Of a DNA stretch of 64,000 nucleotides, positions 8,883 through 17,026 are shown in pieces (position 1 is the stretch's first letter; each line of letters starts with the position of its first letter). The notes under the pieces are model-generated. The model ran no database searches and was not told the origin of the DNA. It saw nothing but the letters and a program-made list of their open reading frames with translations. Location: positions 124,001 through 188,000 of the forward strand of contig NZ_MUNR01000006.1 of the NCBI RefSeq assembly GCF_002001045.1. Reading direction: 5' to 3'. A program made the translations under genes and the position numbers. The DNA is from Rhodanobacter sp. C01 (GTDB lineage Bacteria > Pseudomonadota > Gammaproteobacteria > Xanthomonadales > Rhodanobacteraceae).

Positions 8883-9568
8883 GCCGGGTCGCTTCCGGAT
8901 TCTTCAGCCTCTTCCAGCAGATAGCCCAGACCGCGGATCGTGCGCACACCGGTGCCGCTGCCCTGCAGCTTGCGGCGCAGGCGATGGATCGCGATATCCA
9001 GCCCGTTGTCGGTCAGCTCCTGATCCCAGTCGCACAGCGCCTCGATCAACTGCGCTCGGCTGGTGACACGGTCGGCTCGCAGGGCCAGCGCCTCCAGCAG
9101 GCCGAACTCGCGCGCGGTCAGTTCCAGCGGGGTCTGGTCGATCCAGGCGCGGTGGCCGGGCAGGTCCAGCCGCAGCCGGCCCAGTTGCAGTTCCGGCTTG
9201 CCCTGGCTGCTGGCCCGACGCAGCAAGGCGCGCACGCGCGCCTCGAACTCGGCCAGCGCAAAGGGTTTCACGAGGTAATCGTCCGCACCCAGGTCAAGCA
9301 CGCGGATGCGTTCGGGCAGGCCGTCGCGCGCGGTCACCACCAGCACCGGCAGGACCGTGCCGCGACCGCGCAGGCGACGCAAGACCTCGCTGCCGTCGAG
9401 CGCGGGCAGTCCCAGATCCAGCACCAGCAGGTCGTATTCGTGGTCGCGCAGTGCCGCATCGGCGAGGCTGCCGCTGGCGACGTGATCCACCGCATGGCCG
9501 CCGTGCCGCAGCGATGCGCAGATGCCTTCGGCGATGGATGGATCATCCTCGGCCAGCAGGATGCGCAT
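8879..9568 (-). CDS. OmpR/PhoB-family response regulator
   Basis: 229 aa. Receiver domain with acidic pocket EDD (residues 7-9), phospho-acceptor D51 in LLVLDLGLPALDG, the T of VTARDG and K of DDYLVKPF. The C-terminal winged-helix domain (about 125-220) has LELTAREFGLLEAL and IHRLRRKLQG. The start at MRILLAEDD was chosen over an upstream start because AGGAG lies 6 nt before it and receiver domains begin there. Co-transcribed with the downstream kinase (4-bp overlap) and probably regulates the neighbouring ABC exporter operon. Confidence 0.94.
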   Translation of the reverse strand: MRILLAEDDPSIAEGICASLRHGGHAVDHVASGSLADAALRDHEYDLLVLDLGLPALDGSEVLRRLRGRGTVLPVLVVTARDGLPERIRVLDLGADDYLVKPFALAEFEARVRALLRRASSQGKPELQLGRLRLDLPGHRAWIDQTPLELTAREFGLLEALALRADRVTSRAQLIEALCDWDQELTDNGLDIAIHRLRRKLQGSGTGVRTIRGLGYLLEEAEESGSDPA

Positions 9569-9751
9569 AAGGGACTCCTGGGGGGATCGGCCGCGGATCA
9601 GCAATCATGAAACGCGGTACGGCCTGGTGTCAGGCTGCGGCCCATGGTGGACGCAGCGCGTCTGCGGATTCTCCGGTGTCGTGGAGCTGCAGACAAGCAG
9701 CGTCCATGGCAGTTCCCGTCAGCACCAGCGATGTTCGGGTGCGGCTCAGGA

Positions 9752-10291
9752 TCAGGCGTAGGCGCGCCGGGTCTCGCGATGCGGCGGGTAGTAGGCGAAC
9801 ACGTGGCTGTTGCTGCCGTAGAAATCCATGTCCTCGATGTGCTCGCCGCCGAGTCGTTCGGCCACCCGGTCGGAAGCTTCATTGCCGATCCGCACCAGGC
9901 TGATCACGCGCTGGGCATGCAACTGGTTCCAGGCAAAATCGAGTACCGCGTCGCCCGCTTCGGTTGCATAGCCGTGGTGGCGGTGTTCCGGCTTCAGCAT
10001 CCAGCCGAGTTCCAGATCCGGCCAGCCGTCGGGATACATCAGGCCGGCGCGGCCGATGAATTCGCCGGTGGATCTCAATTCCAGCGCCCACATGCCGCAG
10101 CCGCGCAACTGCCAGTGACCCAGCAGCATGGCCAGCGAGCGCCAGGCATTGGTGCGGTCCAGCGGCTGTCCGTCGCCGATCCAGCGCGTGCTGTCCGGGT
10201 CGGCCAGCATCGCGGCATAGTCATTGAAGTGCTGTTCGGTCAGCGCGGTCAGGCGCAGGCGCGCCGTTTCAAGAGTCGGAATATCAAACAT
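9752..10291 (-). CDS. GNAT-family N-acetyltransferase (RimJ/RimL type)
   Basis: 179 aa; the start is taken at ATG 10291, with an in-frame GTG one codon earlier. Begins with the RimJ/RimL-like LETARLRLTALTEQHF. The middle contains FIGRAGLMYPDGWPDLELGWML and the acetyl-CoA motif region HHGYATEAGDAVLDFAW, followed by the terminal segment SDRVAERLGGEHIEDMDFYG, all usual for this subfamily, which acetylates protein N-termini or small amines. Lies 5 bp after the stop of the SET-domain gene, so the two are probably co-transcribed. Substrate unknown. Confidence 0.86.
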   Translation of the reverse strand: MFDIPTLETARLRLTALTEQHFNDYAAMLADPDSTRWIGDGQPLDRTNAWRSLAMLLGHWQLRGCGMWALELRSTGEFIGRAGLMYPDGWPDLELGWMLKPEHRHHGYATEAGDAVLDFAWNQLHAQRVISLVRIGNEASDRVAERLGGEHIEDMDFYGSNSHVFAYYPPHRETRRAYA

Positions 10292-10296
10292 CACAA

Positions 10297-10770
10297 TCAG
10301 CGGTGGTTGGCGTCCAGCAGTGCGGCCAGCGCACGGGTGCTGCTGGCGAGGCTCTCAGGCCAGGACAATCCGGTAATTGTCTCACCAGTGACCGAATCCA
10401 CAAAATCCTCCGCCTGGCCGGGTGGCAGCAGGTGCCGGTAATCCACCGTGATCTCGGTGCCGGGTGGCAGTTCGGCAAGCGCAAACACGAAGCCGAGGTG
10501 CCACAAGCCGTTCGGCGTGAAGCTGTGGTTGATGTAGCACTCGTCGGGCCAGTCGGGAGACAGTGTGTAGCGATCCTCGAACCAGCGTGCGCTGGCGTGG
10601 AACTGCGAGCTGAGCTCCGGCGAGGCGGTGATGTCGGCATGGCGGAACGTCTCGTTGATGCCGTCGGGCGCCGTGATGATGCGTCCGGCCGCCACGGTTT
10701 CATCCAGGAACAGGCCCTTGCCTGCGCCGTGGATGGCGGAGACGGCAACGTGATAGCGCGGCAGGATCAT
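10297..10770 (-). CDS. Small SET-domain protein (putative lysine methyltransferase)
   Basis: 157 aa from ATG at MILPRYHVAV. Conserved SET elements appear in order: GKGLFLDETVAAGRII (entry strand with the G-x-G), CYINHSFTPNGLWHLGF (the NH-S-x-x-PN core) and LPPGTEITVDYRHLLP (the EIT-x-DY catalytic Tyr motif). There are no pre-SET or zinc-binding post-SET cysteines. Bacterial stand-alone SET proteins are known but few have an established substrate. An Arg-rich upstream extension was rejected as start because the SET fold begins at MILPRYH. Neighbour downstream is a RimL-like acetyltransferase, so the pair may be protein-modifying enzymes; this is inference. Confidence 0.82.
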   Translation of the reverse strand: MILPRYHVAVSAIHGAGKGLFLDETVAAGRIITAPDGINETFRHADITASPELSSQFHASARWFEDRYTLSPDWPDECYINHSFTPNGLWHLGFVFALAELPPGTEITVDYRHLLPPGQAEDFVDSVTGETITGLSWPESLASSTRALAALLDANHR

Positions 10771-10868
10771 GGTGGGTGCGGTAACGGGAAGGGCGCGCGA
10801 GTGTAACGCAAGCGGCGCGCCCCACGAGGGATCGCGCCGCCGGGTTCCCATCCGTGGGGTATTCGTGA

Positions 10869-11240
10869 TTATTCCGTCGTTTCGGCATCCTCGGCAGCAG
10901 CTTTCTTGCTGCGGCGCCGGCTCTTGGCGGGCTTGTCCGCCTTGGCTGCGGCCGTGGTTGCCGGTGTTGTGGCATCGGTGAGCAGGATGGCGGCGCGGTT
11001 GCGTTCCAGTGTCGCCTGGCCGATGCCCTTGACCTGGGCCAGGTCATCCGCGCTCTTGAAGGGGCCGTGCGCATCGCGCCAGGCGACGATCGCCTGCGCC
11101 TTGGACTGGCCGATGCCATCGAGTGAACTGGCGATCGTGGTGGCATCGGCCTTGTTGATGTTGACCGGCGTTGCGGCGAACGACAGGCCGGGCAGTGCAA
11201 GGGTCAATGCAAGGGCAAACGCGGCAAGTTTGTGGAACAT
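10869..11240 (-). CDS. ComEA-like helix-hairpin-helix DNA-binding protein
   Basis: 123 aa. Signal peptide (about 1-22, ending LSFAA) followed by the ComEA helix-hairpin-helix pair: PVNINKADATTIASSLDGIG, then GPFKSADDLAQVKGIGQATL. The C-terminus is a basic Lys/Arg/Ala-rich tail. AGGAG sits 6 nt before the chosen ATG. In naturally competent bacteria periplasmic ComEA binds incoming DNA and pulls it through the outer membrane; short HhH proteins of this kind are common in Xanthomonadales. Relevant here because the window also holds a type IV minor-pilin operon, though it is 9 kb away. Confidence 0.87.
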   Translation of the reverse strand: MFHKLAAFALALTLALPGLSFAATPVNINKADATTIASSLDGIGQSKAQAIVAWRDAHGPFKSADDLAQVKGIGQATLERNRAAILLTDATTPATTAAAKADKPAKSRRRSKKAAAEDAETTE

Positions 11241-11415
11241 GGCCTTTCTCCTTGGGTGTGATGGCGGCATCCGGGTGCCGCGACCTCACTCTGGCTGTGG
11301 GGTACACAACGGTGCAGTCGGCTCCGCCAGGGCGGGGCTGTGCGCCGGTGTTGCAGCCACTTGTGGGCATCCCCTGATGGCATGTCGGCATGATGCCGGT
11401 GCGGTCGGGGCGCGC

Positions 11416-11424
11416 TGGTACAAT
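11416..11424 (+). promoter_or_regulatory. Extended -10 promoter candidate for the M20 peptidase gene
   Basis: TGGTACAAT fits the TG-N-TATAAT extended -10 form, 29 bp before the peptidase ATG at 11454; no good -35 hexamer is seen 16-18 bp upstream. Only the motif and distance support it. Confidence 0.4.
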
Positions 11425-11453
11425 GCGTGATTGACCTTTGCCGGAGCCCGACC

Positions 11454-12878
<1,425 letters not shown>

Positions 12879-12893
12879 GTCGATATCCCGCGC

Positions 12894-13589
12894 ATGAGTA
12901 CGGATACCGCCTATCTGGCTTCCAACTGGGCGGAAATTCGCCAGCGGGTCGATGACGCCTGTCATGCCGCTGGACGCGATCCAGCCACGGTATGCATCCT
13001 GCCGGTCAGCAAGACCTTCGGTTCGGACATGATCCGGGCGGCGGTCGCGCTGGGCTTGCGTCGCTTTGGCGAGAACCGGGTGCAGGAGATCCGCGACAAG
13101 GCGGCAGCGCTGGCCGACTGCGGCATCGATTGGGTGGTGATCGGCCACCTGCAGACGAACAAGGCCAAAGAGGTGGCGCGATTGGCCAGCGAGGTGCAGT
13201 CGCTGGACCGGCCGGAGCTGGCGCTGGCGCTGCATCGGCAGCTGCAGCAGGCGGGTCGTTCGATGGACGTGCTGGTGCAGGTCAAAACCTCGCCCGAGCC
13301 GGAGAAGCATGGATTGCCGCCGGCGCAACTGCCAGCCTTCCTGGATACCTTGCGTGACTACGACACCTTGCATGTGCGCGGCCTGATGACGATGGCGGTC
13401 CATTCCGACGAGGCTGCCGAAGTACGCGGCTGTTTCCGCCTGCTGCGCCAGCTCCGTGACCAGTCCGTGGCGCAAGGCCACGATCTGCAAAGGCTTTCCA
13501 TGGGAATGAGTGGCGACTTTCCGCTTGCCATCGCCGAAGGCGCCACCGAGGTGCGGATCGGCACGGCAATCTTTGGTGGGCGGACTTAA
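12894..13589 (+). CDS. yggS: YggS-family pyridoxal-phosphate homeostasis protein (PLPBP)
   Basis: 231 aa. The single-domain alanine-racemase-like barrel carries the PLP lysine in ILPVSKTFGSDMI and family motifs FGENRVQEIRDK, WVVIGHLQTNKAK, VHSDEAAEVRGCF and LSMGMSGDFPLAI. The final EVRIGTAIFGGR binds the phosphate. Known members keep the PLP pool and B6-dependent enzymes in balance and have no catalytic activity of their own. In many gammaproteobacteria yggS lies next to pilT or proC; here it follows an M20 peptidase gene. Confidence 0.94.
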   Translation: MSTDTAYLASNWAEIRQRVDDACHAAGRDPATVCILPVSKTFGSDMIRAAVALGLRRFGENRVQEIRDKAAALADCGIDWVVIGHLQTNKAKEVARLASEVQSLDRPELALALHRQLQQAGRSMDVLVQVKTSPEPEKHGLPPAQLPAFLDTLRDYDTLHVRGLMTMAVHSDEAAEVRGCFRLLRQLRDQSVAQGHDLQRLSMGMSGDFPLAIAEGATEVRIGTAIFGGRT

Positions 13590-13843
13590 TCTGCTCCCGG
13601 ATTGAATGCCATGATGGTTCGATCGGACTCCGAAATCATCGACAAAGCGCGAAATTCGGATTTTAATTCATTAAAATCATTGGGTTATAGAATCGTGCGG
13701 CAGATCACGGTTTTTTGAAACGATGGAGTTCAGTTAACCTCGATAGAACAAACGGCCTATGTCTTCTTGCTAACTTCACACGCTAGTTACGTCGTCAGCT
13801 CTGCAGGCGGCTAATCCTGATGTCCTCCAGGGGATTTTCCCGC

Positions 13844-14788
13844 ATGCCAATCAGCCGATTGACCGCCTTCTCAGTGCTCGCTGCTGCCCTGTTCGTTGTC
13901 GTACCGGTGCAGGCCGCTACCAGCAAGACGCACAGCAAGCCGGTCCATGCGAAGCAGGTGCAGCACAAGCAGGCGAACAGCAAGTCGACGATCCACCACA
14001 AGCCGACGACCCACGGCAAGCTGGCAGGCGCGGCGCACAAGACGGTTCGCCATCACTCGGCGGCACCCAGTGCAACCGTTGCAGATACCGATGTTGCCGA
14101 TACCACAGACACTGTCGAGATGGCGCCGGCGCAGCCGGTATCCCACCTGCTTCAGGCCAATGCCTTCGTGACGACCGCGGCTCCGGCCAGCGTCGACGCC
14201 ACCCCTGCCTGGCTCAGCCAGGCTCCGGTATTCAACCCGACCCAGATGCTGGTGCAGTCCACCAAACCGACTTATTTTTTCGGTTCGCTGGCAGCCGGTG
14301 ATCGAAGTGTCGAGGCCGTGGATGTCGTCGCAGTTGCCAGCTCCGGCCAGACGCCAGACACTGCCGATGCCGAGAATGTCACCGACTTGCGCAAGGCGCT
14401 GATTTCGCTGGCCATGAACCTGCGTGACATCCGCTATGTACGCGGTGGCCGCGATCCCTCGACCGGTTTCGATTGCAGCGGCTTCGTGCGTTACGTGTTT
14501 GCCCATGCGATCGGCCTGCAGCTGCCGACCAACTCCGCCTCGCAGTTCCTGGCCGGGCTCAAGGTCAATCGTGCCGACATGAAGCCGGGTGATCTGGTGT
14601 TTTTCCGCACCCACGGCAAGCGCAACATTTCGCATGTAGGCATCTACATCTCCGAGGGCCGCTTCATCCACTCGCCCGCCACCGGCAAGTCGGTGGAAAT
14701 CTCCAGCCTCAACGATGCTTATTGGGCCAAGCGCTTTGCGGGCGCCAAGCGTCCGGAGGCAATCGCGCAGGTTGCACGCAACGGCTGA
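13844..14788 (+). CDS. Secreted NlpC/P60 peptidoglycan endopeptidase with His/Lys-rich linker
   Basis: 314 aa. Signal peptide 1-25 (ends PVQAA), then a striking basic segment about 27-71 with many His and Lys, an Ala/Thr/Asp-rich linker to about 180, and a C-terminal NlpC/P60 domain. Catalytic C211 lies in STGFDCSGFVRYVF, with H264 in NISHVGIYIS and a third polar residue near RFIHSP (H276). Such domains cleave gamma-D-Glu-mDAP bonds in stem peptides. The ATG at 13844 was chosen over one at 13820 because AGGGGA precedes it and the signal peptide starts there. The 254-bp upstream gap is AT-rich around 13655-13695. A good terminator follows the stop. Confidence 0.9.
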   Translation: MPISRLTAFSVLAAALFVVVPVQAATSKTHSKPVHAKQVQHKQANSKSTIHHKPTTHGKLAGAAHKTVRHHSAAPSATVADTDVADTTDTVEMAPAQPVSHLLQANAFVTTAAPASVDATPAWLSQAPVFNPTQMLVQSTKPTYFFGSLAAGDRSVEAVDVVAVASSGQTPDTADAENVTDLRKALISLAMNLRDIRYVRGGRDPSTGFDCSGFVRYVFAHAIGLQLPTNSASQFLAGLKVNRADMKPGDLVFFRTHGKRNISHVGIYISEGRFIHSPATGKSVEISSLNDAYWAKRFAGAKRPEAIAQVARNG

Positions 14789-14815
14789 TCCGATGCCCGT
14801 TGCCGTTGTTGCAGG

Positions 14816-14839
14816 AAAGCCGCCGCGAGGCGGCTTTTT
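14816..14839 (+). terminator. Rho-independent terminator after the NlpC/P60 gene
   Basis: Eight-base stem AAGCCGCC/GGCGGCTT with GCGA loop, running into TTTTT; starts 27 bp after the stop codon. Confidence 0.85.
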
Positions 14840-14977
14840 CGTTCGCTGTGCCAGCTCGATGACGTTGTCGATGGATGAACGATCTTGTGCGATACCGGTA
14901 AGCGGACCCATGTCGGTATCACACCGATGCCTGCACAACGCTTACCCTGCTGTCGTTGTTCCACCGGGAATCCTCTG

Positions 14978-15595
14978 ATGCCTTTTGATCTGCCGCCGGT
15001 CACCCGCAACCTGCTCATCGCCAATGTCGTCGTGTTCCTGCTGCAGCAGGTGATGGGCGACGTCATCGTGCAGTATTTCGCGCTCTGGCCGCTGGGCAGT
15101 GGCTACTTCGGGGTCTGGCAGATCGTCACCAGCGCGTTCCTGCACGGTGGTTATGCCCACATCCTGTTCAACATGTTCGCGTTGTACATGTTCGGTGGAG
15201 CGATCGAGCGCACGCTGGGCGCGCGCGAGTTCACCATCTACTACTTCGTCTGCGCGATCGTCGCCTCATTGCTGCAGCTGGCGGTGCTGTGGTTCTTTCC
15301 GCCGACGGAATACGGTCCCACGCTCGGTGCGTCCGGTGCGATCTTCGGCCTGCTGCTGGCGTTCGGCATGATGTATCCGCACGAGAAGGTGATGCTGATG
15401 TTCCTGCCGATCCCGATGCCGGCGTGGCTGTTCGTGACGGGGTATGCCGTCGTCGAGTTGACCATGGGAGTGACCGGCATCGAGCCGGGTGTCGCGCATT
15501 TCGCCCACCTTGGTGGCATGCTGGGTGGCATCGTGCTGATCCAGTACTGGCGCGGGCGCCTGCCGCTCAAGCCGAAGCGCATCCTGCGACGCTGA
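14978..15595 (+). CDS. Rhomboid-family intramembrane serine protease
   Basis: 205 aa with six predicted membrane segments. The rhomboid dyad is present: S119 in TLGASGAIFG and H177 in VAHFAHLGGMLGG. The helix 2 motif HGGYAHILFNMFALYMFGG supplies the H-x-x-x-N oxyanion residues. The start at MPFDLPPVTR was chosen because the first membrane segment follows at once; an upstream extension is Cys/Arg-rich and unlikely. Residues 101-112 form a hydrophilic break. Active protease expected; substrate unknown. It lies 26 bp before an amino-acid permease gene. Confidence 0.93.
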   Translation: MPFDLPPVTRNLLIANVVVFLLQQVMGDVIVQYFALWPLGSGYFGVWQIVTSAFLHGGYAHILFNMFALYMFGGAIERTLGAREFTIYYFVCAIVASLLQLAVLWFFPPTEYGPTLGASGAIFGLLLAFGMMYPHEKVMLMFLPIPMPAWLFVTGYAVVELTMGVTGIEPGVAHFAHLGGMLGGIVLIQYWRGRLPLKPKRILRR

Positions 15596-15621
15596 ACCAT
15601 CCTTCTCCACGAGTGGAATCC

Positions 15622-16989
15622 ATGTCCGAATCCCTGCAACGCCGGCTGACCCCGCGCCACATCACCTTCATGGCACTGGGCATGTGCATCGGCGCCGGCC
15701 TGTTTCTCGGCTCGGCCAGCACGATCCGGCTGGCCGGTCCATCGGTGCTGTTCGCCTACATGTTCGGCGGCGCGATGATCTTCATCATCATGCGCGCGCT
15801 GGGCGAGATGGCCGCGCACGAGCCGATCGCCGGTTCCTTCAGCGCCTATGCGCACAAGTACCTCGGGCCATTCGCCGGTTACCTCACCGGCTGGAACTAC
15901 TGGATCCTGATGATGGGGGTGGGCATCGCCGAGAGCACGGCGGTGGGCATCTACATGAAGGCGTGGTTTCCCGAACTGCCGCAATGGATCTGGGCGTTCG
16001 GCAGCGTGGCGATGATCGGCGGCCTGAACCTGATGGCGGTGAAGGTGTATGGCGAGCTGGAGTTCTGGTTCGCGCTGGTCAAGGTGCTGACCGTGGTGCT
16101 GATGATCCTTGGCGGTGCCGCGATCATCTGGCTGGGCTGGGGCAACGGCGGCCATCCGCTGGGGGTATCGAACCTGTGGACGCACGGTGGCTGGTTTCCG
16201 AACGGGGTGACCGGCATGGTGCTGGCGCTGCCGGTGCTGGTGTTCTCCTTCGGCGGCATCGAGACGATCGGCATGGCGGCGGCCGAGGCGGCGCATCCCG
16301 AGCGCACGATCCCGCGCGCGGTGAACTCGGTGATCTGGCGCATCCTGATCTTCTACGTGGGCGCGCTGTTCGTGATCATGGCGATCTATCCGTGGAACGA
16401 ACTGGACGCGAACAGCAGTCCGTTTGTCAGTACGTTCGCCAGGCTCGGCATTCCTCAGGCGGCGGGCCTGATCAACTTCGTGGTGATCACCGCGGCTTTG
16501 TCCAGCTTCAACTCCACTACCTTCAGCGGCAGCCGCATGCTGCACAGTCTGGCCGGCAAGGGGCAGGCGCCAGCAGCAATGGGGCGGTTGAGCACGCATG
16601 GCGTGCCAGTGCGCGGCGTGCTGGTGACGTTGGTGTTCCTGCTGTTCGGGGTGCTGATGAACTACCTGATACCTGGGCGCATCTTCGGCATGATGATGTC
16701 GATCCTCGCGTTCAACACCGTGTGGACCTGGAGCATGGTGCTGATCGCGCACTGGCGTTTCCGCCGGCAACAGAAGGTCGAGCTGGCCTTCCGCCTGCGC
16801 TGGTGGCCGTTGAGCAGCGTGGTGTGCCTGGCGTTTCTCGCCTTCGTGCTGGTGATGCTCGGCTACAGCCCGGATACCCGGGTGGCACTCTATCTGGGCG
16901 TGGCCTGGGTATTGTTGCTGACGGTCGCGTACAAGGTGTTCGGCATCGACCGTCGCCTGCGGGCCACGGGGTATCAGCCCGCCGCCTGA
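15622..16989 (+). CDS. APC-family amino-acid permease (AroP/ProY type)
   Basis: 455 aa, about 12 transmembrane helices. The start follows the family pattern LQRRLTPRHITFMALG with helix 1 IGAGLFLGSA, the G-x-G-L-F-x-G substrate-binding break; helix 6 has VFSFGGIETIGMAAAEA. These place it in the amino-acid transporter (AAT) group with proline, aromatic amino acid, GABA and D-Ala/D-Ser carriers. The substrate within this group cannot be chosen from sequence reading. Upstream rhomboid gene is on the same strand, 26 bp away. Confidence 0.92.
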   Translation: MSESLQRRLTPRHITFMALGMCIGAGLFLGSASTIRLAGPSVLFAYMFGGAMIFIIMRALGEMAAHEPIAGSFSAYAHKYLGPFAGYLTGWNYWILMMGVGIAESTAVGIYMKAWFPELPQWIWAFGSVAMIGGLNLMAVKVYGELEFWFALVKVLTVVLMILGGAAIIWLGWGNGGHPLGVSNLWTHGGWFPNGVTGMVLALPVLVFSFGGIETIGMAAAEAAHPERTIPRAVNSVIWRILIFYVGALFVIMAIYPWNELDANSSPFVSTFARLGIPQAAGLINFVVITAALSSFNSTTFSGSRMLHSLAGKGQAPAAMGRLSTHGVPVRGVLVTLVFLLFGVLMNYLIPGRIFGMMMSILAFNTVWTWSMVLIAHWRFRRQQKVELAFRLRWWPLSSVVCLAFLAFVLVMLGYSPDTRVALYLGVAWVLLLTVAYKVFGIDRRLRATGYQPAA

Positions 16990-17026
16990 TCACGCGGGCA
17001 ATGGACTGGGGGATGGCGTGAGCCGT

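Noticed and set aside
15241..16770. Open frame of about 500 codons on the minus strand
   Set aside because: Fully antisense to the rhomboid and amino-acid permease genes, His/Gln/Arg-rich, no domain.
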